From assembly GCF_014696065.1 (NCBI RefSeq), contig NZ_JACJPL010000022.1, positions 214,213 to 278,212 of the forward strand: a stretch of DNA of 64,000 nt, written 5' to 3'. Every line of letters starts with the position of its first letter. Positions within the stretch are counted from its first letter, which is position 1. Shown here one piece after another: positions 6,921-16,312 of the stretch. The notes beneath the pieces were generated by a model that did not search any database, was not told the DNA's origin, and worked only from the letters and a program-made list of their open reading frames with translations. This DNA is from Leptolyngbya sp. FACHB-261. Its GTDB lineage: Bacteria > Cyanobacteriota > Cyanobacteriia > FACHB-261. Position numbers and translations under genes: made by a program.

Positions 6921-7844
6921 ATGCGCTATCGCTACTACACTGCTGATGTGTTCACGCAGACCATTTTTGGCGGGAACCAGTTAGCTGTCTTTCCTAAAGC
7001 CGAAGGACTGAAAACTGAACAAATGCAGCGAGTTGCTAGAGAACTCAATCTCTCCGAAACAGTGTTTGTGTTTCCTGCCCAAGAGTCGACACATACGCGT
7101 CGCCTACGCATTTTTACCCCAGGCACAGAGCTGCCATTTGCAGGCCATCCCACTATTGGCTCAGCCTATATCCTCACGACAATTGGTGAAATTCCATTGG
7201 ACGGCGAGCAAACACAAATTGTCTTTGAAGAAGGTGTTGGACCGGTCAAAGTCCTGGTGCAAGCGACTGGGGGACAGCCGACCTTTGCTCAGCTCTCAGC
7301 CGCTCAAATGCCAGAATTTGGACCCGAACCTCCTGCTAGAGCTGAGTTAGCAGCTCTACTATCGCTCCAGGAAGACCAGATTTTGGAAGAGACTTTTACA
7401 ACTCAGGCAGTGTCTTGTGGGGTGCCGTTTCTGTTTATTCCCCTGCGAGATCGCAAAGCTCTACAGCAAGCCCAACTGGATGTTGCTAAATGGAAAACCT
7501 TGCTTGCGTCCTATTGGGCTCCCCATGTCTATATTTTTACGCCTGATCCAGAATTGGAAGGCTCTAATTTTCGGGCACGCATGTTTGCACCGGCAATGGG
7601 CATCCAGGAAGATCCCGCTACAGGAGCTGCGGCTACCGCATTTGCAGGTTACTTAGACAGCCAGGAAACTGTAGAAGATGGCACTTTTCGCTGGATTGTT
7701 GAGCAAGGCTTCGAGATGGAGCGCCCGAGCATTTTAGAAGTGGAAGCTGACAAACAGCAAGGTAAAATAGTGGCAATTCGAGTGGGTGGAGCCTCAGTTC
7801 TCACAGGCGAAGGGCTACTGGAAATCCCCGCAATTGATCATTGA
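6921..7844 (+). CDS. PhzF-family isomerase/epimerase-like protein
   Basis: This 307-residue protein belongs to the PhzF family, whose two-lobed diaminopimelate-epimerase-like fold usually carries out isomerisation with a glutamate as general acid/base. Visible features are the start YRYYTADVFTQTIFGGNQLAVF, the catalytic Glu46 in LNLSETVFV, the lobe motif FTPGTELPFAGHPTIG, and the second-lobe EDPATGAAATAF. All key positions are present, so it should be active. The ATG at 6921 follows GGAGAG at a good distance. Family members outside phenazine clusters have unknown substrates, and no phenazine genes are present, so the phenazine name should not be taken as function. Confidence 0.92.
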   Translation: MRYRYYTADVFTQTIFGGNQLAVFPKAEGLKTEQMQRVARELNLSETVFVFPAQESTHTRRLRIFTPGTELPFAGHPTIGSAYILTTIGEIPLDGEQTQIVFEEGVGPVKVLVQATGGQPTFAQLSAAQMPEFGPEPPARAELAALLSLQEDQILEETFTTQAVSCGVPFLFIPLRDRKALQQAQLDVAKWKTLLASYWAPHVYIFTPDPELEGSNFRARMFAPAMGIQEDPATGAAATAFAGYLDSQETVEDGTFRWIVEQGFEMERPSILEVEADKQQGKIVAIRVGGASVLTGEGLLEIPAIDH

Positions 7845-7947
7845 GCCATGCAGTACAATCAGCGCCAAACAGTTTGCTGATCTGGAGTGTAGAGGCCAAT
7901 TTACAGTCATTTGCAATCATTGCAAAGCAATACAAATAGGCAATTAG

Positions 7948-8319
7948 ATGTTGAGCGACACTGCAATCCCGACTCTTCCCTCTCGGGACTTAGATGAGAC
8001 CATTGAGTTCTACAGCCAACTTGGCTTTCAGGTCCATTTTGACCCGGCTCCTTTGAATCCTTATGTTATTCTCCGTCGGGGCACAATTGAGCTGCACTTC
8101 TTTCAGCTACTTGAGATTGTCCCAGCCGAATCTTACGGCGGCTGCTACCTGCGTGTGTCTGATGTTGATACTCTTTTTTCTGAGTTTTCTGAGCAGTGTC
8201 TGCCTATTTTAGGCATTCCTCGCCTGGGAACTATAGAGGGAAAACCTTGGGGCATGCGTGAGTTTTATGTGGTCGATCCCAGTGGCAATCTAATTCGAGT
8301 TGGTCAACCCATTTCGTAA
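7948..8319 (+). CDS. VOC-family (bleomycin-resistance-like) protein
   Basis: This 123-residue protein has the paired beta-alpha-beta-beta-beta modules of the vicinal-oxygen-chelate superfamily. Module one is AIPTLPSRDLDETIEFYSQL then YVILRRGTIELHFF. Module two is CYLRVSDVDTLFSEF then MREFYVVDPSGNLIRVG. The short form with the ELHFF motif is like bleomycin-binding proteins, which sequester the drug without a metal. Enzyme members would show His/Glu ligands in each module; here ELHFF and EFYVVDP could supply them, so binding protein or small dioxygenase/glyoxalase remain open. It lies 103 bases after the phzF-like gene in the same direction. Confidence 0.85.
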   Translation: MLSDTAIPTLPSRDLDETIEFYSQLGFQVHFDPAPLNPYVILRRGTIELHFFQLLEIVPAESYGGCYLRVSDVDTLFSEFSEQCLPILGIPRLGTIEGKPWGMREFYVVDPSGNLIRVGQPIS

Positions 8320-8485
8320 TCCCATTTCATAACCTATTGCGTAGGACAAGCCGCTGCTGAAGCTTTCTCTACGGATTAACGTCTAGGGCCTGCGCAGAAC
8401 TTGACCTCCAAAAGATAGACCAACCGTAGCGATATGGTCTGCCATATCTCTACCAATCCTGAATCAATACTGACGAATTTCAGAT

Positions 8486-8521
8486 AAAAAAAGGGGCAGC
8501 CTGTTAGAGCTACCCCTTCTT
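8486..8521 (-). terminator. intrinsic terminator of clpB
   Basis: Read on the minus strand, GGGGTAGC, a loop and GGCTGCCCC form a stable stem (one bulge) followed by seven T. It lies about 30 bases after the clpB stop codon. The plus strand also has a short T-rich end, so it could serve the VOC gene weakly. Confidence 0.85.
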
Positions 8522-8550
8522 ACGCTTCTACAGAAACTGGACGCTATTAA

Positions 8551-11172
8551 TTAGACATTGATCAACTCATTGGAGAGGCGCTTAAACACCAGCCGCTCGT
8601 TGCTAACATCAGCGAAGACTGTATCACCATCGTTGAACTCGCCCCGCAGAATCGCCTTGGCAATCTGGGTTTCCAGTTCGCGCTGAATCGCTCGCTTGAG
8701 CGGACGAGCTCCATACACCGGGTCGTAGCCAATATCGGCGATCCAATCGAGTGCAGCCTCGGAGAGCTTGAGCGTCATCTTGCGATCTGCTAACCGCTGC
8801 GCCAGACGCTGCGCCTGCAAGCGAACAATCTCGCGGAGCTGTGACTTGCGTAAGCCGTGGAAGATGATGATTTCGTCGATACGGTTTAGGAACTCCGGTC
8901 GGAAGCTGCTCCGCATCGAATCCATCACCCGGTCGCGCATCAGCTCGTACTTGGTATCATCGCCAGCCAGATCCAGAATGTACTGCGAACCGATGTTGCT
9001 GGTCATGATGATCACAGTGTTCTTGAAGTCCACTGTGCGCCCTTGGGCATCAGTAACGCGGCCATCGTCCAGGATTTGCAGCATGACGTTGAACACGTCC
9101 GGGTGCGCCTTTTCGATTTCGTCGAACAGAATCACTGAGTAGGGACGACGACGAATCGCTTCGGTCAACTGGCCACCCTCTTCGTAGCCGACGTAGCCAG
9201 GAGGGGCACCGATCAGGCGCGAGACGGCATGCTTCTCCATGTACTCCGACATGTCGATCCGCACCATCGCTTCTTCGGTGTCGAATAGGTAAGACGCCAA
9301 GGCCTTGGCCAGTTCGGTCTTACCTACACCGGTTGGGCCCAGGAAGATGAAGCTAGCAATCGGGCGGTTGGGATCAGCTAAGCCAGCACGAGAGCGTTGA
9401 ATCGCATCGGCCACGGCTGTCACCGCTTCTTCCTGACCAATTACCCGTTCATGCAGCACTTCTTCCAGGTGCAGGAGCTTTTCTTTCTCAGACTCCAGGA
9501 GTTTGCTAACTGGAATGCCCGTCCACTTCGAGATGATTTCGGTGATGTCTTCCTCAGTCACCTCTTCGCGTAGCAGCGAACGACCACTGGTCTGGTTTTC
9601 CATCAGACGAGCTTCGGCCTGCTCCAATTGGCGCTGGAGGTCGGTGAGTTTGCCATACTTCAGCTCAGCGGCTCGGTTGAGGTCATAGTCGCGCTCAGCC
9701 TGCTGAATTTCGACGTTGACGCGCTCAGTCTCAGCCTTGATCGTTCGAATCTGATCGATGAGCTGTTTTTCCGACTGCCATTGGGCGCTCAGCGCTGACT
9801 GCGACTCTTTAAGATCTGCCAGTTCTTTTTCTAGCTTTTCTAAGCGCTCTCGAGCTGCCGCGTTGCTCTCCTTATTTAGAGACAGACGCTCCATCTCCAT
9901 TTGCAGGATCTTGCGGTCGATCTCGTCTAGTTCCTCTGGTTTAGAGGTGATTTCCATCTTGAGCCGTGCTGCCGCTTCGTCCATCAAATCGATGGCTTTG
10001 TCGGGCAGGAAACGGTCAGAAATGTAACGGGTCGAGAGTGTGGCTGCCGCAACCAAGGCGCTGTCCGAGATTTTGATACCGTGGTGGACTTCGTAGCGTT
10101 CCTTAAGGCCCCGCAGAATCGAGATCGTATCTTCGACACTAGGCTGGTCCACATAGACCTGCTGGAAGCGCCGTTCCAAGGCGGCATCTTTTTCGAGGTA
10201 CTTACGATACTCATCCAGCGTGGTAGCCCCAATGCAACGCAGTTCACCCCGCGCCAACATCGGCTTGAGCAGGTTACCTGCATCCATCGCGCCTTGAGTT
10301 GCTCCTGCACCGACGACGGTATGGATCTCGTCAATGAACAGGATGATTTGACCTTGAGAATCGGTCACTTCTTTGAGCACAGCCTTGAGCCGCTCTTCAA
10401 ACTCACCGCGGTATTTTGCACCCGCAATCAAAGCGCCCATGTCCAAGGCAATCAGCTTGCGATCGCGCAAAGAATCGGGCACATCACCGCTGACAATACG
10501 CTGAGCCAGACCTTCCGCAATCGCTGTTTTACCGACACCCGGTTCACCGATCAAAACCGGATTGTTTTTGGTACGCCGCGAGAGAATCTGGATAGTACGC
10601 CGAATCTCGTCGTCCCGACCAATGACCGGATCTAGCTTGCCTTCGCGAGCTAGCTGGGTCAGATCGCGACCGTATTTTTCCAGCGATTCGTACTTGCCTT
10701 CGGGGTTTTGGTCCGTCACTTTTTGACTACCGCGGATTTGTTCAATCGTAGCCTTTAGCTTGCTCTCGTCTAAGCCAAATTCTTGCAGCATTGGCTTGCC
10801 GAAACGATCATCCCGAGCGTAGCCCAGAATCAGGTGTTCAATCGAGATATAGTCATCGCCAAACTGCTTGCGATAGCCTTCTGCCCGATCTAGCAAAGTA
10901 TCAAGACTGCGCCCCAAATAGACAGAAATATCACTGGCTCCAGAAACTTTAGGTTGACGACTAATAAAGTCGTCGATTCGGTCCCGTAGCTTCTGAATAC
11001 TGAGCCCTGCTTTGGTAAAAATGGAACTAGCAAGGCCGTCCTGTTCCAACAAAGACTTCAGTAGGTGTTCGCTTTCAATCTGCTGCTGTTGGCTCTGCTT
11101 AACAATATCGGGGGTATGGACAATTGCTGCCCAGGCTTTTTCTGTAAATTGGTTTGGGTTAGTGGGTTGCAC
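8551..11172 (-). CDS. clpB: ATP-dependent disaggregase ClpB
   Basis: ClpB forms a hexameric ring that, with DnaK, pulls proteins out of heat-induced aggregates in the cytosol. From the chosen start the protein has 873 residues, the normal ClpB length. It has the N domain ([13 protein letters not shown] onward), the first AAA+ domain with Walker A GEPGVGKT and Walker B LFIDEIH, a long coiled-coil middle domain, and the second AAA+ domain with [14 protein letters not shown] and [11 protein letters not shown] plus a C-terminal small domain. I chose the GTG at 11172 because the ClpB N domain begins there and GGAG lies eight bases before it. An ATG at 11295 would add 41 residues that do not look like ClpB. 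No CIRCE-type repeat is seen upstream. A long open frame on the opposite strand (10081-10635) is a shadow. Confidence 0.96.
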   Translation of the reverse strand: MQPTNPNQFTEKAWAAIVHTPDIVKQSQQQQIESEHLLKSLLEQDGLASSIFTKAGLSIQKLRDRIDDFISRQPKVSGASDISVYLGRSLDTLLDRAEGYRKQFGDDYISIEHLILGYARDDRFGKPMLQEFGLDESKLKATIEQIRGSQKVTDQNPEGKYESLEKYGRDLTQLAREGKLDPVIGRDDEIRRTIQILSRRTKNNPVLIGEPGVGKTAIAEGLAQRIVSGDVPDSLRDRKLIALDMGALIAGAKYRGEFEERLKAVLKEVTDSQGQIILFIDEIHTVVGAGATQGAMDAGNLLKPMLARGELRCIGATTLDEYRKYLEKDAALERRFQQVYVDQPSVEDTISILRGLKERYEVHHGIKISDSALVAAATLSTRYISDRFLPDKAIDLMDEAAARLKMEITSKPEELDEIDRKILQMEMERLSLNKESNAAARERLEKLEKELADLKESQSALSAQWQSEKQLIDQIRTIKAETERVNVEIQQAERDYDLNRAAELKYGKLTDLQRQLEQAEARLMENQTSGRSLLREEVTEEDITEIISKWTGIPVSKLLESEKEKLLHLEEVLHERVIGQEEAVTAVADAIQRSRAGLADPNRPIASFIFLGPTGVGKTELAKALASYLFDTEEAMVRIDMSEYMEKHAVSRLIGAPPGYVGYEEGGQLTEAIRRRPYSVILFDEIEKAHPDVFNVMLQILDDGRVTDAQGRTVDFKNTVIIMTSNIGSQYILDLAGDDTKYELMRDRVMDSMRSSFRPEFLNRIDEIIIFHGLRKSQLREIVRLQAQRLAQRLADRKMTLKLSEAALDWIADIGYDPVYGARPLKRAIQRELETQIAKAILRGEFNDGDTVFADVSNERLVFKRLSNELINV

Positions 11173-11416
11173 GTCAGAGTCTCCGTTAGCCTTAAGCCCT
11201 AGATCTTGAGTTTCAAACCTAAGGTCAATTACCCCGGAGGTTTTCCCTAGACCAACAGCCAATGCAGAAGCAGCGCTGTGGATATTTTCTGCCAAAGCTG
11301 ATTCGGGAATGCTGAGAGTCTGAAGCAGCTCCCGCCTAACTAGGGCAATCTATTGCCTCCGAGCCTCTATGACCAAATTATCAGAGTTATCAAGGCTCAG
11401 AGTTCGGTTGTTTGTA

Positions 11417-11487
11417 GCCCAAAAGCGCGATTCCCGTACTCGACCCTCCTAGGTCAGTAAGGGAAGGGTGAATACGGGAATATGGGC
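11417..11487. terminator. nested inverted repeat between clpB and the DUF2382 cluster
   Basis: ATTCCCGTA (11430-11438) pairs perfectly with TACGGGAAT (11473-11481), flanked by a GCCCA/TGGGC outer stem and with a CCCT/AGGG pair inside. On the plus strand five A follow. It lies between the stop of the DUF2382 gene at 11522 and clpB, so it may end the upstream message or be part of the clpB leader. Confidence 0.45.
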
Positions 11488-11521
11488 AAAAAGCCAAGGA
11501 AGACGAGAGCTAGACCAGAAT

Positions 11522-12223
11522 TTAAAAGTTGGGCAAATCTTCGTCGAGGACTTCACCCTGCCCCAGCTCAACTTCTGCCAAGATTTTGCGCTCAGGGCTG
11601 AGCTGTTCAACAATCAATTTTTCGTAGCGCACGGGAACTCTGACTAGCCGAGTTTCAGTTTGCTTCCGTACAACGATCTCGCCCACTTTTTGCCTGCCAC
11701 GCTCAACCACCAAGCGTTCGCCGAGTAGGCGAGTGACCTCTTCGTTCATGGGTAGAGGTGCAGAGGTTTCAGTCCTAGTAACAAACGGTGTTGCGTGAGC
11801 ATTACCAACCTGAGCAGTGCCAACTTGAGGACTGGCAGCTTGAGCGATACCAACCTGGAAACTCTCTGGTTGGAAACTTTCTGGCTGAAGACTATTAGAG
11901 TGAAGCTCAGATCGGCCTAGGGCAACCTCCCCTAAGGGCTGAGGTGCTGAGTTAGATTCCGGATTGATTTGTTCAACAATCAATTTTTCGTAGCGTACCG
12001 GAACCTCGACGATGCGAGTTTCAATTTCTTTGCGTACAATGATCTCGCCAGTCTTTCGCTTGCTGCGATTAACTACTAATCGCTCATCTAGCAACCGAAT
12101 GCTCTCTTCTGCTATGCCTTCCATGCCTACCAGGGGTGTGCTATTAATCGCACTGTTAATTGCTGCTACTTTGTCGATGCACTGAGTCGGATTAGAGCAA
12201 GTACAGATGGAGCTAAGGACCAC
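11522..12223 (-). CDS. DUF2382 (YsnF/AvaK C-terminal) protein with two domain copies
   Basis: This protein of up to 233 residues contains the DUF2382 unit twice: RLLDERLVVNRSKRKTGEI with IVEVPVRYEKLIVEQINPE (about 42-92), and RLLGERLVVERGRQKVGEI with LVRVPVRYEKLIVEQLSPE (about 165-212). Between them lies a low-complexity linker built from 15-bp DNA repeats, giving pentapeptides such as ESFQV and GTAQV. DUF2382 occurs in AvaK of akinetes and YsnF-like stress proteins; the biochemical role is unknown. The frame starts with a GTG at 12223, but the ATG at 12124 gives a protein that begins close to the first domain. No PRC barrel is present, unlike two of its neighbours. Confidence 0.75.
   Translation of the reverse strand: MVLSSICTCSNPTQCIDKVAAINSAINSTPLVGMEGIAEESIRLLDERLVVNRSKRKTGEIIVRKEIETRIVEVPVRYEKLIVEQINPESNSAPQPLGEVALGRSELHSNSLQPESFQPESFQVGIAQAASPQVGTAQVGNAHATPFVTRTETSAPLPMNEEVTRLLGERLVVERGRQKVGEIVVRKQTETRLVRVPVRYEKLIVEQLSPERKILAEVELGQGEVLDEDLPNF
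11804..11908. repeat. 15-bp in-frame minisatellite, about 7 units
   Basis: Units such as ACCAACCTGAGCAGT and GCCAACTTGAGGACT repeat with a 15-bp period and rising divergence. They code for the pentapeptide-rich linker of the DUF2382 protein on the minus strand. Confidence 0.7.
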
Positions 12224-12274
12224 CCCACCTGTACCTTTAACTCAGCTTTGAACTAGCTCACTTCGGGCTAGCAC

Positions 12275-12321
12275 GGGGCTGAACCCAATCACTTAAAGTT
12301 GCGATCGAACGGTTCAGCCCC
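12275..12321. terminator. long-stem hairpin between two DUF2382 genes
   Basis: GGGGCTGAACC (12275-12285) and GGTTCAGCCCC (12311-12321) form a perfect 11-bp stem with a 25-base loop, just after the stop of the gene at 12340. There is no clear T-tract, so it may stabilise or process RNA rather than terminate. Confidence 0.5.
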
Positions 12322-12339
12322 AGCTAAGCTTTGCTCTAC

Positions 12340-13290
12340 TTACAGATTGTCGCCAGTCCGCTCAACAACAGGGTTGCCCTGGGTATCAATGTCGAGCTTT
12401 TCGCGGTGGATCTGCTCTTCCGAATCAACCACATCGCGGTCAACTTCTTTTTTGATGCGCACTTCTTCGCGGACGAAGGCTTCCTTGTGGATGTCTGGAG
12501 TTTCCTCGTAGACTTCCACGCGAGCTACTTCACCTTCACGGAAATCAGCTTCACCAGGATTGACTACGGTAGAGCCCGTGGGGGTCACACGCTCAATCAC
12601 AACCCGCTCCTTCTCGACCGGCACTGAAACGCGAGCAGTCTCGGTTTCAACGTGCTTACCAACAGCAACTTCGCCGGTCTTGGCGCGGTGCTTGTTCGCC
12701 ACTAGACGCTCTTCATAGAGACGAAGCGTTTGGTGGTCACGATCGTTCAGGTTGTACAGATCCGCGTCGTAGTCGTACTTGTAGCTATCGCGGTCGTAAT
12801 TGGTGTAGTCAGTTTGAGCCGTCGTTGAAGCCCCAGCAAAGTCAGAGTTGGTGTAAGCCGACGTTGCGGTGGGGTCTACAGCGGTGCCGCTGGTTAGCAT
12901 CGGATCTACCGCTGCGGTGCTAGCGGCCATGGGGGTGCGGTAAACGTTACGCACTTCTTCCTCATGGTCGTAGTCGATCTTCATGTTTTCCTTGAACTCA
13001 GGTAAGTTCTCGGCTTGCTCTTTGGTAAAGCCAGTGGCATAAACCCGGTGAGCATTGTAATCAATGCGAGAGCGGCCTACTGGCAGCAATACTTTTTTAC
13101 CGAAAATCCAGAAGCCCAGGTCAACAATCATGTAGCGAAAACGGCCTTCGTTTTCGTCAAGCAGAACGTCACTGACAGAACCAACCTTCTCGTTGGTGGT
13201 TTCTGCATAAACATCTAGACCTTTAACATCAGCCCCATCAAATTGATCGCGATAATTCGGGTCAAAATCCGAGAGTTTTACGAGTGCCAT
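12340..13290 (-). CDS. PRC-barrel plus DUF2382 stress protein (AvaK-like)
   Basis: This is a 316-residue protein from the ATG at 13290, which has GGAG six bases upstream. An ATG eight codons earlier lacks a binding site. The N-terminal PRC barrel (about 1-105) contains MALVKLSDFDPNYRDQF, GLDVYAETTNEKVGSVSDVL, the core RFRYMIVDLGFWIFGKKVLL and PVGRSR. A Thr/Ala/Tyr-rich linker follows. Then comes one DUF2382 unit (LRLYEERLVANKHRAKTGE, VGKHVETETARVSVPVEKERVVIERV) ending with the usual basic/acidic heptads RIKKEVDRDVVDSEEQI. Relatives include AvaK, a marker of Anabaena akinetes. The role is probably structural or stress-related in the cytosol. It has the same architecture as the gene at 14869. 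Confidence 0.88.
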   Translation of the reverse strand: MALVKLSDFDPNYRDQFDGADVKGLDVYAETTNEKVGSVSDVLLDENEGRFRYMIVDLGFWIFGKKVLLPVGRSRIDYNAHRVYATGFTKEQAENLPEFKENMKIDYDHEEEVRNVYRTPMAASTAAVDPMLTSGTAVDPTATSAYTNSDFAGASTTAQTDYTNYDRDSYKYDYDADLYNLNDRDHQTLRLYEERLVANKHRAKTGEVAVGKHVETETARVSVPVEKERVVIERVTPTGSTVVNPGEADFREGEVARVEVYEETPDIHKEAFVREEVRIKKEVDRDVVDSEEQIHREKLDIDTQGNPVVERTGDNL

Positions 13291-13358
13291 ATAAGCTCCG
13301 AAGCTCCAAATCAACTTGTTCTTACTAACTTACTCAGTATCGTAGAAAACTTATCGCA

Positions 13359-14633
13359 CTAGACCCTCTTCCCAGGGGCAGAACAGGTATCGAACCACTC
13401 TTGATAAGTTCTCTTAAGCTCAGGATCATCAATTATTAATTCAACCCGTACTCTGCCACAACCATGGTCAGAACGGTGAGCAATTGCGTCCAAGAGCAAG
13501 CTAGCAGCCTTAGGGGATAAGAATTCACCAATGACGCTGTTATGAGTCTCTGAATTAGCTTCTTCTGAGTTGTTAAGCTCAGCCAGTGTCAGATCAGGAA
13601 TGCCATCTTCCCCTAAATCTACTGTCGCTAACTGCTTGTGTTCAGGGCTAATTTGCTCAACGATCAGCTTCTCGCGCCGAACAGGCACTTGCACCATCTG
13701 GACTTCGATCTGCTTACGAACGACAACTTCACCTAGCTTGCGCTTTTTGGAGTTGACGACTAAGCGCTCCTCCAAAAGACGAACAATCTCTTCAGAGACA
13801 ATTTCCGACTTAGGTTTTGGCGCTTCTGCGGTTAAAGGCTCTATAACTGGAACTGCTGCATCTGTGGCTTCTAAAGCTGAGGTAGCTGGAGTTTCTAGAA
13901 GCGTCGCCTGAATTACTGGTTCGGGTAGCTGCGATTCTGGGGATCGCGGCTCGTTGATCTCCTGAGCGGCTGCTACTACAGTGGTGTCCGCAGCAGGTGT
14001 AATTTCTGTTACGTTCTTAGTTTCTGAGTTTCTAGCTTCAGCGCGAACTGTACTAGCCCCTAGTACAGAGGTTGAGTTTGCTGTTGCCCCTGTTTTAAAG
14101 CTAACTGTTTTAAGGTTGCCTATTTCTGACCTAGCTATTTCTGGGCTAGCTGTTTCTGGGCTAGCTATTCTCAGGGTGGCTGTTTCTAGGTTAGTTGCCT
14201 CTGGAGCAGCAGATTGGGCTGGAGGTTGTGTAGAAACCTGCTCCACCGCCTCGCGAGCCAGTTGAATGGGAATACGAGGCAATTCCAGACGCTCGGCCTT
14301 TAATGCATCCAGCCGACTGTATGGCGGAAGATTTTGAATATCTTCCTGGCTCATATTCACCGATAGTGCACGAGTTGAGGATTCAACGTTCTGAATCAAG
14401 CGACTAGCTATCAAGAACAGTCGTGAGCCCTGGTGCTGATCTGGCTGGGAGACAATGAGGTTGAGGCGACGGTCAGTATCTAAAGTTAAGTCTCGAACCT
14501 CACCCACTAAACGACCCTGGCGGTCCAAAACCGCAAAATTGTGGAGTTTTTGCCTCAATTTTGCCAGAAGAGCAAGAATATTAGCTTCATGCTTCCTGGT
14601 TCGTGGGCTCCTGGAAGGTGTTTGGGAGAACAT
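13359..14633 (-). CDS. PRC-like/DUF2382 protein with long repetitive linker
   Basis: The 424 residues divide into a PRC-barrel-like N part (about 18-115, LHNFAVLDRQGRLVGEVRDL, then LFLIASRLIQNV and QNLPPY), a linker of about 150 residues and one DUF2382 unit (VRLLEERLVVNSKKRKLGE, MVQVPVRREKLIVEQISPEH, about 290-340). A C-terminal extension follows (about 365-424, ASLLLDAIAHRSDHGCGRVR and ELKRTYQEWFDTC) that I do not recognise. Part of the linker is made by a 15-bp tandem repeat coding for ETASP/EIARS/EIGNL-type pentapeptides. The N part is degenerate compared with the true PRC barrels of the neighbours. The start is the ATG at 14633. Function is unknown. Confidence 0.75.
   Translation of the reverse strand: MFSQTPSRSPRTRKHEANILALLAKLRQKLHNFAVLDRQGRLVGEVRDLTLDTDRRLNLIVSQPDQHQGSRLFLIASRLIQNVESSTRALSVNMSQEDIQNLPPYSRLDALKAERLELPRIPIQLAREAVEQVSTQPPAQSAAPEATNLETATLRIASPETASPEIARSEIGNLKTVSFKTGATANSTSVLGASTVRAEARNSETKNVTEITPAADTTVVAAAQEINEPRSPESQLPEPVIQATLLETPATSALEATDAAVPVIEPLTAEAPKPKSEIVSEEIVRLLEERLVVNSKKRKLGEVVVRKQIEVQMVQVPVRREKLIVEQISPEHKQLATVDLGEDGIPDLTLAELNNSEEANSETHNSVIGEFLSPKAASLLLDAIAHRSDHGCGRVRVELIIDDPELKRTYQEWFDTCSAPGKRV
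14099..14203. repeat. 15-bp in-frame minisatellite, about 7 units
   Basis: Units of the type GGCTAGCTGTTTCTG repeat every 15 bases from about 14099 to 14203. On the minus strand they code for pentapeptides such as ETASP and EIARS inside the linker of the DUF2382 protein. The reading frame is preserved throughout. Confidence 0.75.
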
Positions 14634-14868
14634 AGATTAAACCAGTTTTGAAGGTACAAGAAACAGAGACATTGCCGTTTTACAGGCTGCTTGCAGCTGT
14701 GGTCTGCAAGCACAAAAGCCATAGCCAGCCGATACGGCTGAGGTGTAGGCTAGGCATCTTAATGTATCAAGATCAAGATCAACAGCAAGGGCGCAAAGGG
14801 CTAGCATTTGAGTGCTTGCCGCAATCTTGAGGGTTGCAATCGCCTTGCCGAAGAGTTATCTAAAAGGG

Positions 14869-16077
14869 CTATTTGGTCCAGTCTTCCGGAAAACGGCTCA
14901 CTTTTCGATCCATTCTTTGCTCTACAACTGAGTTACCCTGAGTTTCAATCCTTCTATCCACAGTTGGATGGCCCTGGGTGTCAATGTCCAATTTCTCGCG
15001 GCGAAGGGTTTCTTCGGCTTCGACCGTGTCTTGATATACCTCTTTCTTCAGCCTCACTTCTTCACGAACAAAAGGCTCACGGCGGATACGGGCCGTTTCC
15101 TCATAGACTTCAATGCGCGCAACTTCACCATCCACGAAATCATTGTCAGTGGCTTCAAACACAGTGTTGTTAGTTGGGGTAGAACGTTCGATGATCACAT
15201 GCTCCTTTTCAACTGGTACCGAAACTCGCGCCGTTTCAGTTTCAACATGCTTGCCAATTGCTACTTCACCCGCTTTCTGACGCTTACGGTTGGCAATCAG
15301 CCGTTCCTCATACAGTCTAAGCACTTCATGATCGGGGCTATTGAGGTTATACAACCCAGGGTCACTGTGATAGTCATAAGTTTCTCCCCTAGAAAGCGTA
15401 TCTACTTGAGGAGTGGTAGGTGCTGATTGAGGTAGGGTTTGCGGTGGAATTGCAATTCCATCCTGCCGTTCCTGATAGAGACTGCGTGGAGATGTTGAAT
15501 AGGCTTGCACTGGTGTGAGCTGGATAGGCTCGCTTGGAATTGGAGCACTTTGAATTGGGCTGGGCTGGATGAAATTATCTTGAACTGAGGTGCTGTGGAG
15601 GGTGGTTTCCCGCAGGGGGTTTTCATGAAAGGCACTGCTATCCATCATTGGGACCGGCGATGCATCCATGGGCACCACTGGGCTAATCATGCGCTCAGTA
15701 GCGGGCGTTGCAGGAGTTGTGCGATAAACCCCGCGCACTCGTTCTTCGTAGTCGTCGTTGATGCCCTGATGCTCATCAAACTCAGGCAAATCTTCTGCCT
15801 GCTTTTTGCTGAGCCCCATCACATAAACTCGGCGTGCATCGTGGTCAATCGCAATGCGGGAGCGGCCTACAGGCACTAAAACTTTCTTGCCAAAAAACCA
15901 AAAACCGACATCGACGACGAGGTAGCGAAACCGACCGTTTTCATCGACTAGAACATCATTGACCTTGCCGACCTTTTCCTGGGTATCATCCGAGTAGACA
16001 TCTAAGCCCTTGATGTCGCCCCCACCAAAAAATTCTCGATAATTGGGGTCAAAATCTTTGAGTTTAAGTAGAGCCAT
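14869..16077 (-). CDS. PRC-barrel plus DUF2382 stress protein (AvaK-like)
   Basis: This 402-residue paralogue of the protein at 12340 has a PRC barrel at about 1-105 (LLKLKDFDPNYREFFGGGDI, GLDVYSDDTQEKVGKVNDVL, RFRYLVVDVGFWFFGKKVLV, PVGRSR). A linker of about 125 residues has Pro/Ser/Gln-rich pentapeptides (FIQPS, PIQSA, PIPSE, PIQLT). One DUF2382 unit follows (LRLYEERLIANRKRQKAGE, IGKHVETETARVSVPVEKEH) with the charged tail RLKKEVYQDTVEAEETL. The linker accounts for most of the length difference from its sister and comes from a 15-bp DNA repeat. The ATG at 16077 has AGAGGGA at a good distance. Role inferred as for its sister. Confidence 0.88.
   Translation of the reverse strand: MALLKLKDFDPNYREFFGGGDIKGLDVYSDDTQEKVGKVNDVLVDENGRFRYLVVDVGFWFFGKKVLVPVGRSRIAIDHDARRVYVMGLSKKQAEDLPEFDEHQGINDDYEERVRGVYRTTPATPATERMISPVVPMDASPVPMMDSSAFHENPLRETTLHSTSVQDNFIQPSPIQSAPIPSEPIQLTPVQAYSTSPRSLYQERQDGIAIPPQTLPQSAPTTPQVDTLSRGETYDYHSDPGLYNLNSPDHEVLRLYEERLIANRKRQKAGEVAIGKHVETETARVSVPVEKEHVIIERSTPTNNTVFEATDNDFVDGEVARIEVYEETARIRREPFVREEVRLKKEVYQDTVEAEETLRREKLDIDTQGHPTVDRRIETQGNSVVEQRMDRKVSRFPEDWTK
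15505..15600. repeat. 15-bp in-frame minisatellite, about 6 units
   Basis: Units such as GTGAGCTGGATAGGC, TCGCTTGGAATTGGA and GCACTTTGAATTGGG follow at a 15-bp period. They are more diverged than the arrays in the neighbouring genes. They code for the Pro/Gln/Ser pentapeptide linker of the AvaK-like protein. Confidence 0.65.
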
Positions 16078-16216
16078 GTTCTAGTCCCTCTGCTTCTGAA
16101 TCGGCTAATAATATGCCTGTATGCTAAGAAGTCAGGGGCTTGGCTCCATCTTGCCCTGGGCATAACATACATTCTGCTTTGCAGGTCTACCAAAAAAACG
16201 GCCTAAAAAACAGAAC

Positions 16217-16250
16217 AAAAAAGCCAGACGTTCTTACGACAGCCTGGCTA
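16217..16250 (-). terminator. intrinsic terminator
   Basis: On the minus strand AGCCAG, a 21-base loop and CTGGCT form a stem followed by six T. It lies about 65 bases downstream of the stop of the membrane protein gene at 16313. Confidence 0.7.
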
Positions 16251-16312
16251 GATATTTCTCTCCGAGTTCAAGATTCTGTTAAAGACCCTGTTGGTAACCC
16301 ACTGATAAAGAG

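Noticed and set aside
6921..7844. Phenazine synthesis implied by the PhzF-like protein
   Set aside because: PhzF-fold proteins are widespread isomerase-like proteins, and no other phz gene is present.
10081..10635. 184-codon plus-strand frame inside clpB
   Set aside because: It lies antisense to a highly conserved gene and has no recognisable content; the long frame follows from clpB codon use.
11173..11521. CIRCE or other heat-shock operator upstream of clpB
   Set aside because: No TTAGCACTC/GAGTGCTAA repeat is present; only a nested hairpin was seen.
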